Part shown: piece after piece, positions 1 to 10,582 of the stretch | How the letters are laid out: each line of letters opens with the position of its first letter | Position numbering within the stretch: position 1 is the first letter of the stretch | Assembly: GCF_009932335.1 (NCBI RefSeq) | Contig: NZ_BLJF01000003.1 | Span: 434,001 to 498,000, forward strand | Direction: 5' to 3' | DNA: 64,000 bases | From: Pseudomonas asiatica | GTDB lineage: Bacteria > Pseudomonadota > Gammaproteobacteria > Pseudomonadales > Pseudomonadaceae | Position numbers and translations under genes: made by a program | Notes under the pieces: generated by a model | Database searches by the model: none | The model's input: the letters and a program-made list of their open reading frames with translations, nothing else | What the model was told of the DNA's origin: nothing

Positions 1-58
1 GTTCGTGCGGCAGGCGCTGGGTTTGAGCGGTGATCTGCCGGATCTGGCCAAGGCTTGA
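1..58 (+). CDS. 3' end of an upstream gene, probably a UbiH/VisC-type FAD hydroxylase
   Basis: Only the last 18 codons are present, in the frame starting at base 2, ending with residues LSGDLPDLAKA and a TGA stop at 56-58. The composition fits a real coding end, and a REP pair begins within ten bases of the stop. In the P. putida group the gene before this iron transporter is an FAD-dependent ubiquinone-biosynthesis hydroxylase, and the tail resembles that family. The identity rests on gene order and this short tail, so it is tentative. Confidence 0.45.
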   Translation, partial: FVRQALGLSGDLPDLAKA

Positions 59-64
59 GATTGT

Positions 65-169
65 CGGGGCCGCTTTGCGGCCCTTTCGCGACACAAGGCC
101 GCTCCTACAGGGGGACGCAATCTCTTGTAGGAGCGGCCTTGTGTCGCGATGGGCTGCACAGCAGCCCCC
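65..169. repeat. REP pair, arms GCGGCCTTGTGTCGCG, GTAG head
   Basis: Two REP units lie in inverted orientation (65-110 and 126-169), each with a TGTAGGAGCGGCC head, separated by about 15 bases. The outer ends carry small hairpins (GGGCCGC/GCGGCCC type). It lies between the upstream gene and the iron-binding protein gene. Confidence 0.9.
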
Positions 170-260
170 TCTGCAACATCCGGTAACGCCTATGTAGATG
201 AGTCGGAAAATGGGATTCACTACCATTTGCACCTCTCATACGATCCGAGGAGTGCTTTCC

Positions 261-1262
261 ATGTTGCCACGCAAGCCCCTACTGGCCGCCCTGGCCCTGA
301 CCCTGTTCGGCGGCACCGCCCAGGCAGCGGACGAAGTGGTGGTGTACTCCTCGCGCATCGACGAGCTGATCAAGCCGGTGTTCGATGCCTATACCGCCAA
401 GACTGGGGTCAAGATCAAGTTCATCACCGACAAGGAAGCCCCGCTGATGCAGCGCATCAAGGCCGAGGGCGAAAACGGCGTGGCCGACCTGCTGCTGACC
501 GTCGATGCCGGCAACCTGTGGCAGGCCGAGCAGATGGGCATCCTGCAGCCGATCAAGTCCGACATCATCGACCAGAACATCCCGCCGCAGTACCGCGCCT
601 CGTCCCACGACTGGACCGGCCTGAGCCTGCGCGCGCGCACCATCATCTACTCCACCGAGCGGGTCAAGCCGCAAGAGCTGAGCACCTACGAAGCCCTGGC
701 CGACAAGCAGTGGGAAGGCCGCCTGTGCCTGCGCACGGCGAAGAAAGTGTACAACCAGTCGCTCACCGCCACCCTGATCGAGACCCACGGCGAGGCGAAG
801 ACCGAGCAGATCGTCAAAGGCTGGGTCAACAACCTGTCCACCGACGTGTTCTCCGACGATAACGCAGTGATCCAGGCCATCGAGGCCGGCCAGTGCGACG
901 TGGGCGTGGTCAACACCTACTACTACGGTCGTCTGCACAACCAGAACCCGAAACTGCCGGTGAAGATCTTCTGGCCCAACCAGGGTGACCGTGGCGTGCA
1001 CGTGAACCTGTCGGGCATCGGTCTGACCAAGCATGCACCACACCCGGAGGCGGCGAAGAAGCTGGTTGAATGGATGACTGGTGAAGAGGCGCAGAAGCTG
1101 TTCGCCGACATCAACCAGGAGTTCCCGGCCAACCCGAAGGTCAAGCCATCGGAAGAAGTGGCAGCGTGGGGCAGCTTCAAGGCTGACAGCATTCCGGTTG
1201 AAATCGCTGGCAAGCGCCAGGCTGAAGCGATTCGCTTGATGGATCGGGCTGGCTGGAACTAA
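261..1262 (+). CDS. Ferric iron ABC transporter, periplasmic binding protein
   Basis: This encodes a 333-residue extracytoplasmic solute-binding protein of the FbpA/FutA/HitA ferric-iron class. Residues 1-23 form a Sec signal peptide ending AQA, and the mature protein starts [10 protein letters not shown], the usual first strand of this family. A YYYG motif near residue 220 is where family members place iron-ligating tyrosines. The ATG at 261 is chosen because GAGGAG lies just upstream and the signal peptide begins there; an in-frame ATG at 198 has neither. The next gene encodes the matching permease, separated by a REP pair. No ATP-binding subunit is encoded next to them. Confidence 0.9.
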   Translation: MLPRKPLLAALALTLFGGTAQAADEVVVYSSRIDELIKPVFDAYTAKTGVKIKFITDKEAPLMQRIKAEGENGVADLLLTVDAGNLWQAEQMGILQPIKSDIIDQNIPPQYRASSHDWTGLSLRARTIIYSTERVKPQELSTYEALADKQWEGRLCLRTAKKVYNQSLTATLIETHGEAKTEQIVKGWVNNLSTDVFSDDNAVIQAIEAGQCDVGVVNTYYYGRLHNQNPKLPVKIFWPNQGDRGVHVNLSGIGLTKHAPHPEAAKKLVEWMTGEEAQKLFADINQEFPANPKVKPSEEVAAWGSFKADSIPVEIAGKRQAEAIRLMDRAGWN

Positions 1263-1293
1263 GCGCCAGGCTTTATCCTTCCGGGGCCTTTCA

Positions 1294-1366
1294 GGGCCTC
1301 TTCGCGGGCATGCCCGCTCCCACAGGATTACTCGATCTCTGTGGGAGCGGGCATGCCCGCGAACGA
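1294..1366. repeat. REP pair, arms GCGGGCATGCCCGC, GTGG head
   Basis: An inverted REP pair has left unit 1301-1325 and right unit 1341-1363 (GTGGGAGCGGGCATGCCCGC), with a short spacer. It separates the iron-binding protein gene from its permease gene. Confidence 0.9.
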
Positions 1367-1405
1367 CCGCATAGCGGTCGCAAATCAGCCACAGAGACAT
1401 TCAAC

Positions 1406-3028
1406 TTGCCCCACTCCCCCCAACGCCGCTGGTACCTCCCGGTCACCCTGGTCGCCGCCCTGGTGCTCCTGCCCCTGAGCGTCCTGCTGTTGTCCTGGCA
1501 GTCGATCGACCTGCAGATCTGGTCGCACCTGCTCGACACCCAGATGACTCGCCTGCTGGGCAATACCCTGACGCTGGTGGCGGGTGTGGGCATCGGCGTC
1601 ACGTTACTGGGGGTCAGCCTGGCCTGGTTGACCAGCCTCTGCGAGTTCCCTGGCCGGCGCTGGCTGGACTGGGCGCTGATGCTACCGTTCGCCATCCCTG
1701 CTTATGTGCTGGCGTTCGTCTTCGTCGGCCTGCTGGACTTCGCCGGCCCGGTGCAGAGCGCCCTGCGCGAGGTGTTCGGGCCGATGCGCCTGCCGCGGGT
1801 TCGCTCCACCGGCGGGGTGATCGTCGTACTGGTGCTGGTGTTCTACCCCTATGTCTACCTGCTGGCGCGCAGCGCATTCCTGGCCCAGGGCAAGGGCCTG
1901 ATGGAAGCCGCGCGGGTGCTGGGGCTGTCCCCGCTGCAAGCGTTCTGGCGCGTGGCTCTGCCCATGGCTCGGCCTGCGATCGGCGCCGGTATTGCCCTGG
2001 CCCTGATGGAAACACTGGCCGACTTCGGCGCGGTTGCGGTATTCAACTTCGACACTTTCACCACGGCCATCTACAAGACCTGGTACGGCTTCTTCAGCCT
2101 GTCCAGCGCTGCCCAGCTGGCCAGCCTGCTGCTGCTGGCGGTGATGCTGGTGCTGTATGGCGAGCGCCGTGCCAGGGGGGCCAGCCGCAGCGGCAACGAG
2201 CGGCCGCGCGGGCAGGCGCTGTACCACCTGCACGGGGTCAAGGCGTTGCTGGCCAGCGGTTGGTGCCTGCTGGTGTTCGCCTGCGCCTTCGTCATCCCGC
2301 TGCTGCAACTGCTGGCGTGGTTCTGGCAGCGTGGCCGACATGACCTGGACGAGCGCTATGTCGGCCTGGTGTTGCACACCCTGTACCTGGGCGGCATGGC
2401 GGCGCTGGTCACGGTGTGCGTGGCGTTGCTGCTGGCCTTTGCCCGGCGCCAGGCGCCGACGGGTGGTATTCGCGCCGGGGTGGGCCTGGCCAACCTGGGC
2501 TATGCCTTGCCCGGCTCGGTGCTGGCGGTTTCGATCATGCTGGCCTTCAGTTACCTCGACAACCACCTGGTCATCCCGCTGTCCAGCTGGCTGGGCGGTG
2601 CCGGCAAGCCGCTGCTGCTGGGCAGCCTGGCCGCATTGCTGCTGGCCTACCTGGTGCGCTTCATCGCGGTGGCCTACGGGCCGCTGGAGAGCAGCCTGGA
2701 GCGGATCCGCCCGTCACTGCCCGAGGCATCCCGCAGCCTGGGCGTCGGTGGCGCGGGATTGTTTTTCAAGGTGTATCTGCCGCTGCTGGTGCCTGGCGCG
2801 CTCAGCGCCGCCCTGCTGGTGTTCGTCGACGTGCTCAAGGAAATGCCGGCCACCTTGCTGATGCGCCCGTTCGGCTGGGACACCTTGGCGGTAAGGGTGT
2901 TCGAGATGACCAGCGAGGGTGAGTGGGCGCGTGCATCGTTGCCGGCACTGACCCTGGTGCTGGTGGGCCTGCTGCCGGTCATCGGCCTGATCCGCCGTTC
3001 GGCACGTCGACCCGGTCACAGTCACTGA
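1406..3028 (+). CDS. Ferric iron ABC transporter permease, FbpB type
   Basis: This is a 540-residue inner-membrane permease made of two fused BPD_transp_1 halves, as in FbpB/HitB/SfuB iron permeases. Each half has about six membrane segments and an EAA-like loop ([10 protein letters not shown] near residue 170; [10 protein letters not shown] near residue 440). The first membrane segment starts at about residue 12 from the proposed start. The TTG at 1406 is preferred because an upstream ATG at 1310 lies inside the REP pair and would add REP-encoded residues before the first helix. No strong ribosome site is visible, so the start is uncertain. It works with the binding protein just upstream. 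Confidence 0.87.
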   Translation: MPHSPQRRWYLPVTLVAALVLLPLSVLLLSWQSIDLQIWSHLLDTQMTRLLGNTLTLVAGVGIGVTLLGVSLAWLTSLCEFPGRRWLDWALMLPFAIPAYVLAFVFVGLLDFAGPVQSALREVFGPMRLPRVRSTGGVIVVLVLVFYPYVYLLARSAFLAQGKGLMEAARVLGLSPLQAFWRVALPMARPAIGAGIALALMETLADFGAVAVFNFDTFTTAIYKTWYGFFSLSSAAQLASLLLLAVMLVLYGERRARGASRSGNERPRGQALYHLHGVKALLASGWCLLVFACAFVIPLLQLLAWFWQRGRHDLDERYVGLVLHTLYLGGMAALVTVCVALLLAFARRQAPTGGIRAGVGLANLGYALPGSVLAVSIMLAFSYLDNHLVIPLSSWLGGAGKPLLLGSLAALLLAYLVRFIAVAYGPLESSLERIRPSLPEASRSLGVGGAGLFFKVYLPLLVPGALSAALLVFVDVLKEMPATLLMRPFGWDTLAVRVFEMTSEGEWARASLPALTLVLVGLLPVIGLIRRSARRPGHSH

Positions 3029-3153
3029 GGGTGCCAGCCCGCGCCCTTGCGGCTACAATGCGCGGCATTCGCGCGGCGGGTCCTACACAAGAAGAGCTGA
3101 CGACCCGACGTCATCGACCGCCGCCGCTTCGCCACGCCCGGAAGGAGAAACCC

Positions 3154-4236
3154 ATGGGACAGCGCACGCTTTTGTATGACCTGCACCTGGCGCTTGGCGC
3201 CAAGACGGTCGATTTCGGTGGCTGGGACATGCCCCTGCACTATGGCTCGCAGGTCGAGGAGCACCATCAGGTGCGCAGCGATTGCGGGGTGTTCGATGTT
3301 TCCCACATGACCGTGATCGATGTCGATGGTAGCGACGCCACTGCCTGGTTGCAGCGTCTGCTGGCCAACGACGTGGCCCGCCTCGACGACACCGGCAAGG
3401 CGCTGTACAGCCCGCTGTTGCAGGAACAGGGCAGGGTGATCGACGACCTGATCGTCTACCGCACACAACATGGCTATCGCCTGGTCACCAACGCCGCCAC
3501 CCGTGCCAAGGTACTCGACTGGCTGCAGCAGCAGCGTGGCGGTTTTGCCGTGGACTTCCAGGTCCGCCCAGACCTGGCCATCCTTGCCATCCAGGGCCCG
3601 CATGCTCGAGAAAAGGTTGCAGCCCTGCTCAGCCCCTCGCGTGCGGCGCTGATCCGCGAACTGCGTCCTTTCGAAGGCTTTGCCGAAGGCGACTGGTTCA
3701 TTGCCCGCACCGGTTATACCGGTGAAGACGGCCTGGAGATCATCCTCCCCGGCGAGCAGGCCGTGGCCTTCTTCAACGACCTGGTCGGTGCCGGCATCGC
3801 CCCCAGCGGCCTTGGTGCCCGCGATACCCTGCGCCTGGAAGCCGGCATGAACCTGTACGGCCAGGACATCGACGAAAACCACACACCGCTCACCTCCAAC
3901 CTCGGCTGGAGCATCGCCTGGGAGCCGGCCGAGCGCGATTTCATCGGGCGCGCCGGGCTGCTGGCGGAAATCGAGCACGGCGTGCAGGAAAAACTGGTCG
4001 GCCTGGTGCTGGAAGAGCGTGGCGTGCTGCGTGCCCACCAGGTGGTGCGTGTAGCCGGGATTGGCGAAGGGGAGATCACCAGTGGTAGTTTCTCGCCTAC
4101 GCTGAGCAAGTCCATTGCCCTTGCACGCGTGCCCATGGCCACCGGCGACCGGGCCGAGGTGGAAATTCGCAGCAAGTGGTACCCGGTGCGGGTGGTCAAA
4201 CCGACCTTCGTGCGCCACGGCAAGATCCTGATCTGA
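3154..4236 (+). CDS. gcvT: Glycine cleavage system T protein (aminomethyltransferase)
   Basis: The 360-residue aminomethyltransferase transfers the methylene group from lipoyl-bound aminomethyl to tetrahydrofolate and releases ammonia. It matches GcvT from the N-terminus ([20 protein letters not shown]) through the C-terminal barrel domain, and its length is standard. The ATG at 3154 is supported by GGAG about five bases upstream; longer in-frame starts run into the permease gene. A TACAAT hexamer at 3053-3058 could be a -10 box. gcvH follows after 51 bases. P. putida strains are known to carry a second glycine cleavage locus elsewhere, so this may be one of two copies. Confidence 0.96.
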   Translation: MGQRTLLYDLHLALGAKTVDFGGWDMPLHYGSQVEEHHQVRSDCGVFDVSHMTVIDVDGSDATAWLQRLLANDVARLDDTGKALYSPLLQEQGRVIDDLIVYRTQHGYRLVTNAATRAKVLDWLQQQRGGFAVDFQVRPDLAILAIQGPHAREKVAALLSPSRAALIRELRPFEGFAEGDWFIARTGYTGEDGLEIILPGEQAVAFFNDLVGAGIAPSGLGARDTLRLEAGMNLYGQDIDENHTPLTSNLGWSIAWEPAERDFIGRAGLLAEIEHGVQEKLVGLVLEERGVLRAHQVVRVAGIGEGEITSGSFSPTLSKSIALARVPMATGDRAEVEIRSKWYPVRVVKPTFVRHGKILI

Positions 4237-4287
4237 ACAATTTTTAACCGGCGGGCGTACCGCTGAGCCAATCGAGGAATTCAAGAC

Positions 4288-4671
4288 ATGAGCAATATCC
4301 CCGCCGAACTGCGTTTTGCCGAAAGCCACGAGTGGGCTCGCCTGGAAGCCGACGGCACCGTGACTGTTGGTATCAGCGACCACGCCCAGCAAGCCCTGGG
4401 TGACGTGGTGTTCGTCGAGTTGGCCGAAGTCGGCAAGGTATTCGCCGCTGGCGATGCGGCCGGTGTGGTCGAGTCGGTCAAGGCCGCTTCGGACATCTAC
4501 GCCCCGGTCGGTGGCGAAGTGATTGCGGTCAACGAAGAGCTGGCTGATAGCCCTGAGCTGCTCAACGAAGAACCTTACGATTCTTGGATTTTCAAGCTGA
4601 AGCCAAGCGACAAGTCTGAGCTGGACAAGCTGCTGGATGCTGCTGGTTACGCGGCCGCTATCGGCGAATAG
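4288..4671 (+). CDS. gcvH: Glycine cleavage system H protein (lipoyl carrier)
   Basis: The 127-residue lipoyl carrier shuttles the aminomethyl intermediate between the P, T and L proteins. The lipoylation motif [10 protein letters not shown] is present with the modified lysine at about residue 65. Family length is normal. A GAGGAATT ribosome site precedes the ATG. It lies between gcvT and gcvP; a REP pair separates it from gcvP, which may set different mRNA levels within the operon. Confidence 0.97.
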   Translation: MSNIPAELRFAESHEWARLEADGTVTVGISDHAQQALGDVVFVELAEVGKVFAAGDAAGVVESVKAASDIYAPVGGEVIAVNEELADSPELLNEEPYDSWIFKLKPSDKSELDKLLDAAGYAAAIGE

Positions 4672-4682
4672 GGCTTCAGGCC

Positions 4683-4772
4683 TCATCGCCGGCAAGCCAG
4701 CTCCCACAGAGATAGCGCGCGCCTCAGGGCCTGTGGTTACCTGTGGGAGCTGGCTTGCCGGCGATAGGGCCG
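4683..4772. repeat. REP pair, arms GCTGGCTTGCCGGCGAT, GTGG head
   Basis: An inverted pair lies between gcvH and gcvP, with left unit at 4683-4708 and right unit (TGTGGGAGCTGGCTTGCCGG) at 4742-4768. It probably forms a stem-loop in a gcvTHP transcript. Confidence 0.9.
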
Positions 4773-4864
4773 GTACTGGCAAAACAAGTTTCCCCGCAGA
4801 ATCGGCAATCCCTTCCTAGACTTGTAAGTCTCCATGAGAGCTGTTCCAGGAAGAGAGCGTCGTC

Positions 4865-7738
4865 ATGTCCCAGTCGCCATCCCTGCATCAACTGCAAGAG
4901 CTCAACCCATTCCTGCGTCGCCACCTTGGCCCGGATGCCACGGAGCAGCAGGCCATGCTCAACGCGCTGGGTGTCGCCAGCCGCAGTGAGCTGATCGAGC
5001 AGACCGTACCGCCAGACATCCGCCTCAATCGCCCCCTCGACCTGCCGCCGGCACTGGACGAACAGGCCGCCCTGGCCAAGCTCGCCGGTTACGCCGGGCA
5101 GAACCAGGTCTGGACCAGTCTGATCGGCATGGGCTACCACGGCACCATCACCCCCACGGTCATCCTGCGCAACGTGCTGGAGAACCCGGGCTGGTACACC
5201 GCCTACACGCCTTATCAGCCCGAGATTGCCCAAGGCCGGCTGGAGGCGCTGCTGAACTTCCAGCAGATGGTCATCGACCTCACCGGGCTGGCCCTGGCCA
5301 ATGCCTCGCTGCTCGACGAAGCCACCGCCGCCGCCGAGGCAATGGCCCTGGCCAAGCGGGTGGCGCGCAACAAGAGCAATGCCTTCTTCGCCGACGAGCA
5401 CTGTCACCCGCAAACCCTGTCGGTACTCAAGACCCGTGCCGAGGGCTTCGGCTTCGAGCTGATCGTCGACTCTGTGGATAACCTTGGCAAACACGCGGTT
5501 TTCGGGGCCTTGCTGCAGTACCCGGATACTCATGGCGAGGTGCGCGACCTGCGCCCGCTGGTCGACCATTTGCACAGCCAGCATGCCCTGGCCTGCGTAG
5601 CCGCCGACTTGCTCAGCCTGGTGGTGCTGGCACCGCCCGGGGAGCTGGGAGCCGATGTTGTGCTGGGTTCAACCCAACGCTTTGGCGTACCGATGGGCTA
5701 TGGCGGCCCCCACGCGGCCTATTTCGCCTGCCGCGATGACTACAAGCGAGCCATGCCGGGGCGCATCATCGGCGTGTCGCGCGATGCCCGTGGCAACACC
5801 GCGCTGCGCATGGCACTGCAGACCCGCGAGCAGCATATCCGCCGCGAGAAGGCCAACTCCAACATCTGCACGGCCCAGGTGCTGCTGGCCAACATTGCCG
5901 GCTTCTATGCGGTATACCATGGCCCCGAAGGCCTGCAGCGCATTGCCCAGCGCGTGCACCGGCTGACCTTCATCCTGGCCGCCGGCCTTGAGGCCAAGGG
6001 CATCAAGCGCCTCAACCAGCACTTCTTCGACACCCTTACCCTGGACGTCGGCGGTGCCCAGGCGGCCATCATCGAAAGCGCCGAGGCCGCCCAGATCAAC
6101 CTGCGAATCCTTGGCCGCGGGCATCTGGGCGTGAGCCTGGACGAGACTTGCTCGGAGCAGACGGTGTTGCGCCTGTTCGATATCTTCCTGGGGGTGGATC
6201 ACGGCCTGGATATAGCCGCACTCGACCAACTGGCCCTGCCCGAAGGCATCCCTGCCAGCCTGGTGCGGCGCACGCCGTTTCTCGCCCACCCGGTGTTCAA
6301 CCTGCACCACAGCGAAACCGAGATGCTGCGCTACCTCAAGCAACTCGAGAACAAGGACCTGGCGCTGAACCAGTCGATGATCCCGCTGGGCTCGTGCACC
6401 ATGAAGCTCAACGCTACCAGCGAGATGATCCCCATCACCTGGCCCGGCTTTGCCCAGCTGCACCCGTTTGCCCCGGCGGCCCAGGCCACCGGCTACAAGG
6501 CGATGATCGACGAACTGGAAAGCTGGCTGTGCGCCATTACCGGCTTCGATGCCATCTGCATGCAGCCCAACTCCGGCGCCCAGGGCGAGTATGCCGGCCT
6601 GATGGCCATTACCCGCTATCATCGCAGCCGCCACCAGCCGCAACGCACGCTCTGCCTGATCCCGTCGTCGGCCCACGGCACCAACCCGGCATCGGCGCAA
6701 ATGGCCGGCATGGAGGTGGTGATCGTCGATTGCGACGACGATGGCAACGTCGACCTGGCCGACCTCAAGGCCAAGGCCCACTCGGCCGGGGATCGGTTGT
6801 CGTGCCTGATGATCACTTACCCGTCGACCCACGGCGTTTATGAAGAGGGGATTCGCGAAATCTGCGAAGTGGTCCACCAGCACGGTGGCCAAGTGTATAT
6901 GGATGGTGCCAACCTCAATGCCCAGGTGGGCCTGGCGCGTCCGGCGGATATCGGCGCCGACGTTTCACACATGAACCTGCACAAGACCTTCTGCATCCCC
7001 CACGGTGGTGGCGGCCCGGGCATGGGCCCGATCGGCATTCGCGCGCACCTCAAGCCGTTCGTTGCCAGCCATCCGGTGGTGCCGGTACCCGGCCTGGACC
7101 CGAACAACAGCGCGGTCAGTGCTGCGCCCTGGGGCAGTGCGAGCATCCTGCCGATCAGCTGGATGTACATAGCCATGATGGGCCCGCAACTGGCCGATGC
7201 CAGCGAGGTGGCGATCCTCTCGGCCAATTACCTGGCCAGCCAGCTGGGTGGTGCCTTCCCGGTGCTCTACCGCGGGCGCAACCAGCGGGTGGCGCATGAG
7301 TGCATCCTCGACCTGCGGCCGCTGAAGGCGCTGACCGGCATCAGTGAAGAGGACGTGGCCAAGCGCCTGATGGACTATGGCTTCCATGCGCCGACCATGT
7401 CGTTCCCGGTGCCGGGCACGCTGATGGTCGAGCCGACCGAGAGTGAATCGAAGGCTGAACTGGACCGCTTCGTCGAGGCGATGCTGGCGATTAGGGCGGA
7501 AATTGGCGAAGTGCAGGAGGGCAACTGGCCGGCGGAGAACAACCCGCTCAAGCATGCGCCGCATACCCTGGCCGATGTGCTGGCGGAGTGGGACAGGCCT
7601 TACAGCCTGGAGCAGGCGGTGGCGCCCAGTGCTCACGTGCGCCAGCACAAGTACTGGCCAGCGGTGAACCGGGTCGACAACGTTTATGGGGACAGGAATC
7701 TGTTCTGTGCTTGTGTGCCGGTGGAGGCGTATCGCTAA
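4865..7738 (+). CDS. gcvP: Glycine dehydrogenase (decarboxylating), P protein
   Basis: The 957-residue PLP enzyme decarboxylates glycine and passes the aminomethyl group to GcvH. It is the single-chain form with both N- and C-terminal halves, as in Enterobacteria and Pseudomonas. The PLP-binding motif [17 protein letters not shown] is intact, with the lysine at residue 707, and the downstream glycine-rich loop is present. The start is the ATG at 4865 after an AGGAAGAGAG ribosome site. Last gene of the cluster; a REP pair follows. Confidence 0.97.
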   Translation: MSQSPSLHQLQELNPFLRRHLGPDATEQQAMLNALGVASRSELIEQTVPPDIRLNRPLDLPPALDEQAALAKLAGYAGQNQVWTSLIGMGYHGTITPTVILRNVLENPGWYTAYTPYQPEIAQGRLEALLNFQQMVIDLTGLALANASLLDEATAAAEAMALAKRVARNKSNAFFADEHCHPQTLSVLKTRAEGFGFELIVDSVDNLGKHAVFGALLQYPDTHGEVRDLRPLVDHLHSQHALACVAADLLSLVVLAPPGELGADVVLGSTQRFGVPMGYGGPHAAYFACRDDYKRAMPGRIIGVSRDARGNTALRMALQTREQHIRREKANSNICTAQVLLANIAGFYAVYHGPEGLQRIAQRVHRLTFILAAGLEAKGIKRLNQHFFDTLTLDVGGAQAAIIESAEAAQINLRILGRGHLGVSLDETCSEQTVLRLFDIFLGVDHGLDIAALDQLALPEGIPASLVRRTPFLAHPVFNLHHSETEMLRYLKQLENKDLALNQSMIPLGSCTMKLNATSEMIPITWPGFAQLHPFAPAAQATGYKAMIDELESWLCAITGFDAICMQPNSGAQGEYAGLMAITRYHRSRHQPQRTLCLIPSSAHGTNPASAQMAGMEVVIVDCDDDGNVDLADLKAKAHSAGDRLSCLMITYPSTHGVYEEGIREICEVVHQHGGQVYMDGANLNAQVGLARPADIGADVSHMNLHKTFCIPHGGGGPGMGPIGIRAHLKPFVASHPVVPVPGLDPNNSAVSAAPWGSASILPISWMYIAMMGPQLADASEVAILSANYLASQLGGAFPVLYRGRNQRVAHECILDLRPLKALTGISEEDVAKRLMDYGFHAPTMSFPVPGTLMVEPTESESKAELDRFVEAMLAIRAEIGEVQEGNWPAENNPLKHAPHTLADVLAEWDRPYSLEQAVAPSAHVRQHKYWPAVNRVDNVYGDRNLFCACVPVEAYR

Positions 7739-7755
7739 TTGTGGTTTGCCTGTGC

Positions 7756-7852
7756 CGGCCCCTTCGCGGGTAAACCCGCTCCTACAGGACTTGTACAAGT
7801 TTCGAATACTGTGCAGTACCTGTGGGAGCGGGTTCACCCGCGAAGCAGGCGA
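7756..7852. repeat. REP pair, arms GCGGGTTYACCCGC, mixed heads
   Basis: An inverted pair lies between gcvP and the convergent DUF2388 gene. The left unit reads as CTCCTACAG (GTAG head on the other strand), while the right unit has TGTGGGAGCGGG (GTGG head). The two halves therefore differ in the head tetranucleotide. Confidence 0.88.
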
Positions 7853-7857
7853 CGCGG

Positions 7858-8172
7858 TTACTCGGCTACCGCATTCTTGGCCAAGATGGCATTGGCCAGT
7901 TCCATGTCGGAAGCCTGCATCCCCGGGTTCTCCGCGCGAGCCTGGCGAATTGCCGCTTCGAGGAACGGCCCACGGATCGCGCCTTCGCTGGCCACGAAGC
8001 TGCCGGCGTCATCCTGCGCCGCCATCACCAGCTTGTGATCCCCGGAAGTCAGGTAGCTCGATGCCGTGGTAGCACCGGTAGTCATCACGTTACGCCAGAA
8101 GGTATCGGCCATGGCCGAGCCGATAGGCAGCGAAAGCAAGGCAGCGGCAGCGATGGCGGTTTTGAAACGCAT
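7858..8172 (-). CDS. DUF2388 family exported small protein
   Basis: This encodes a 104-residue protein with a clear signal peptide (MRFKTAIAAAALLSLPIGSA, cleavage near residue 22) and a mature part typical of DUF2388, with a TTGATTASSYLTSGDHK stretch and AAQDDAGSFVASEGAIRG. The family is largely confined to pseudomonads and has no established function. The ATG at 8172 is preceded by GAGGT on the minus strand. Upstream in-frame codons to 8484 would run antisense into the gspE-like gene and add a sequence with no signal peptide. Probably monocistronic, downstream of the gspE-like gene. Confidence 0.85.
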   Translation of the reverse strand: MRFKTAIAAAALLSLPIGSAMADTFWRNVMTTGATTASSYLTSGDHKLVMAAQDDAGSFVASEGAIRGPFLEAAIRQARAENPGMQASDMELANAILAKNAVAE

Positions 8173-8261
8173 GTTGAAACACCTCGAAGGGTGAGGGTTG
8201 AAGATGCGCGGTTTGATCCTGCCACAGGGGGGCAAGTTCCTTGAATACAAAGGATTTTTGC

Positions 8262-9947
8262 TCAGGAACAGGCCCGTAGCACTTCCTCTTGGCGGGTCTG
8301 CCCACAGGCTACCTTGGCATCGCCGCAGCGGCGCAGATCGAGCAAGCCATCGGCCACGGCCTGACGACGCAAACTGGCCAGATCGCTGTCCGGGCCTATC
8401 AGGGCGCGCAGTCTGTCGCTGGGTATCAGCAGCTCGAACAACCCTGTGCGGCCATGGAACCCCGTGCCACGACAGGTACGGCATGGCTGCCCTTCGCGCA
8501 GCGCTGTATCACCCCGGCAATCCGCGCACAGTGTGCGCACCAGCCGCTGGGCCATGACCCCCACCAGCGTCGCCTTGATCAGGTAGTCGGCCACACCCAG
8601 CTCCTGCAGGCGGGTGATCGCGCCACAGGCGTCGTTGGTATGCAGGGTCGACAGGACCAGGTGCCCGGTAAGGGCTGCCTGTACCGCCACCAGGGCGGTC
8701 TCGCGATCACGGATTTCGCCGATCATGATGATGTCCGGGTCCTGGCGCAGCATGGCCCGCACACCATTGGCGAATCCCAGGTCCAGGGCGGGTTGCACCT
8801 GCAACTGGTTGAAGGCGGGTTCCAGGCGCTCGATCGGGTCTTCGATGGTGCACAGGTTGACCTGCGGCGTGGCCAGCAGCTTGAGGCTGGCGTAAAGCGT
8901 GCTGGTCTTGCCGGACCCGGTGGGGCCGGTAACCAGGATGATGCCCTGACGATGACGCAGCAGGCCTTGCCACTGGTCCAGTTGCGCCCCGTCCAGGCCG
9001 AGCCGGTCGAAGCCCTCTTGCAACTGTTGCGGGTCGAACAGGCGCAGCACCAGTTTCTCGCCGAACGGAGTCGGCAAGGTCGACAGTCGCAGTTCCACCT
9101 CGCCGCCGCCAGGCAGGCGGCTATGCAGCCGGCCATCCTGCGGCCGCCGTTTTTCCGCGACGTCCATGCGCCCCAGGTGTTTCAGGCGGCTGACCAGCGC
9201 CAGGGTCACCCCGGCGGGGAAGGCGTAGACGTTGTGCAGCAGGCCGTCGATGCGGTAGCGCAGTTGGCCCTGTTCGCGGCGTGGTTCCAGGTGGATATCG
9301 CTGGCGCGTTGCTCGATGGCGTACTGCAGCAGCCAGTCGACGATATGCACGATGTGCGCGTCGTCCGCACTGGCCTCGGCCTGGCGCTTGCCCAGCTCCA
9401 GCAGCTGTTCGAGTTCGCCCAGGCTGGCTGACTGCTGGTGTTGCGCGCCCTTTACCGATTGGGCCAGGCGGTGGAACGACTGCCCTGCCTGGCGGACCTG
9501 CTGCGGGCTGGCCAGAACGCGCCGGATCGGCCGGCCCAGGCTGCGGGTGAGGTCGGCCAGCCAGTCGTCCTGGTAGGGCTGGGCGCTGGCGACGGTGACG
9601 CTGGAGGCGTCGGCGGCGACGATAAGGATGCCGTGGCGCTGGGCGAAGGCCGGGGATATCAGGCCGGTGACCTGGGGCAGGTCCAGTTGCAGCGGGTCGA
9701 TGCGCAGGTAGGGCTGGCCGACCTTGTTGGCCAGCCATTGGCAGAGGCGATCCAGGTCCAGGGGCTCGCCAGGGTGTCGGCGGTCTTCCAGGGCGCAGGC
9801 GGCGATCTGTTCCAGCGGGTGGGCGGTGGGGTGATTGGCGGCGTGCTCGAGTACCTGCAGGGTGTCGTTGGCGTGCAGGTGCTGGTCGGCGAGCAGGGCC
9901 TGGAGCACGCGCTTGAGGTCGAGTGCCGGGTTGTCGGGGGAGTGCAT
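8262..9947 (-). CDS. GspE/PulE-type secretion ATPase (orphan)
   Basis: The 561-residue hexameric traffic ATPase has the full set of family motifs. There is an N-terminal T2SSE domain (about residues 60-150), Walker A GPTGSGKTST at 341-350, an Asp box TIEDPIE near 368, Walker B DPDIIMIGEIRD at 403-414, a His box TGHLVLSTLHTND near 427, and a zinc-type tetracysteine (C474, C477, C489, C492). All look catalytically intact. No other type II secretion or type IV pilus gene is next to it, so its secretin and pseudopilins must be elsewhere, or it serves another assembly machine. The start codon lacks a strong ribosome site. Confidence 0.9.
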   Translation of the reverse strand: MHSPDNPALDLKRVLQALLADQHLHANDTLQVLEHAANHPTAHPLEQIAACALEDRRHPGEPLDLDRLCQWLANKVGQPYLRIDPLQLDLPQVTGLISPAFAQRHGILIVAADASSVTVASAQPYQDDWLADLTRSLGRPIRRVLASPQQVRQAGQSFHRLAQSVKGAQHQQSASLGELEQLLELGKRQAEASADDAHIVHIVDWLLQYAIEQRASDIHLEPRREQGQLRYRIDGLLHNVYAFPAGVTLALVSRLKHLGRMDVAEKRRPQDGRLHSRLPGGGEVELRLSTLPTPFGEKLVLRLFDPQQLQEGFDRLGLDGAQLDQWQGLLRHRQGIILVTGPTGSGKTSTLYASLKLLATPQVNLCTIEDPIERLEPAFNQLQVQPALDLGFANGVRAMLRQDPDIIMIGEIRDRETALVAVQAALTGHLVLSTLHTNDACGAITRLQELGVADYLIKATLVGVMAQRLVRTLCADCRGDTALREGQPCRTCRGTGFHGRTGLFELLIPSDRLRALIGPDSDLASLRRQAVADGLLDLRRCGDAKVACGQTRQEEVLRACS

Positions 9948-10050
9948 GGTTGGCGTCCGTGCCTGATAGGGGAGTGCTGATCAAGGCTAGCCGGACGGCG
10001 GAAGGTTAACGGAAGTGAAAAGTTTCGGAAATTTACTGTGCCTGTACTGG

Positions 10051-10140
10051 CCCTATCGCTGGCAAGCCAGCTCCCACAGGACCACCACAGGCTCGAAGAT
10101 TGCGCTGTACCTGTGGGAGCCGGCTTGCCGGCGATAGGGT
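10051..10140. repeat. REP pair, arms GCYGGCTTGCCGGCGAT, GTGG head
   Basis: An inverted pair lies upstream of the gspE-like gene and just past the 3' end of the ACT-like gene. The right unit is TGTGGGAGCCGGCTTGCCGG. One arm carries a substitution (TCGCTGGCAAG) relative to the copy at 4683. Confidence 0.88.
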
Positions 10141-10150
10141 CGGTAAATGC

Positions 10151-10456
10151 TTACACAACCGCCAGCTCCACCCGCTGCAGGTTGCTCAGGCTCACCTCAC
10201 CCACACACACCAGGTTACGCAGTTTTTGCGCAATCACCTCGGCCCGGTGCCAGCTCAGGCCGCCGATGCCGACCTCGATATCCAGCCAGTCGTCCTGCTG
10301 ACTGACCTGCACGCTGTGTGGGGTCAGGAACTGCAGGGCAAACAGGTTGAGTACCCGGCACAGGCTGTCAGGCTCGGCCTCGGCCTGCAGGCGATAGTGC
10401 ACGGTGCTGTGGGCGCTGCTGGCGGCCCAGGCGTCGGTACGGGGCTGTGCGTTCAT
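10151..10456 (-). CDS. Small ACT-like domain protein
   Basis: This encodes a 101-residue cytoplasmic protein. Residues 20-95 have the beta-alpha-beta-beta-alpha-beta pattern of a single ACT domain (HYRLQAEAEPDSLCRVLNLF, then VQVSQQDDWLDIEVGI, then a C-terminal helix and strand). It recalls the regulatory small subunits of acetolactate synthase (IlvM/IlvH), but no catalytic partner is adjacent. GGAGA precedes the ATG at a good distance. It is divergent from an Lrp-family regulator, which suggests control by that regulator and an amino acid ligand; this is inference from context and fold pattern only. Confidence 0.72.
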   Translation of the reverse strand: MNAQPRTDAWAASSAHSTVHYRLQAEAEPDSLCRVLNLFALQFLTPHSVQVSQQDDWLDIEVGIGGLSWHRAEVIAQKLRNLVCVGEVSLSNLQRVELAVV

Positions 10457-10582
10457 GCTGGTCTCCGCAAATGTTGGAGAAATTCTTGCACGTTGGTGGC
10501 GGTATTTTTTCGCTATTATTTGAGCATTTCGCGGTATTGGCGAATTGATCTATTCATAAAATGATTCTCAGGAGAATTGTCT
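10457..10582. promoter_or_regulatory. Shared divergent promoter region, ACT-like gene / Lrp regulator
   Basis: The 126-base spacer between divergent starts is AT-rich against the local background (GGTATTTTTTCGCTATTATT and CTATTCATAAAATG). Lrp-family genes commonly bind and autoregulate from such spacers. No exact operator can be assigned by eye. Confidence 0.45.

Noticed and set aside
3029..3153. Possible glycine riboswitch before gcvT
   Set aside because: The gap is only 125 bases and shows no recognisable glycine aptamer core.
3022..4782. Long minus-strand frame of 586 codons opposite gcvT and gcvH
   Set aside because: It is antisense to two clearly conserved genes, shows no recognisable family and has no ribosome site. 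Long antisense frames are expected at this GC content.
5669..6892. Minus-strand frame of 407 codons opposite gcvP
   Set aside because: Antisense shadow of gcvP, with no domain and skewed composition.
8289..9431. Plus-strand frame of 380 codons opposite the gspE-like gene
   Set aside because: The minus-strand frame carries all ATPase motifs, while this one is low-complexity Gln/Ala/Val-rich.
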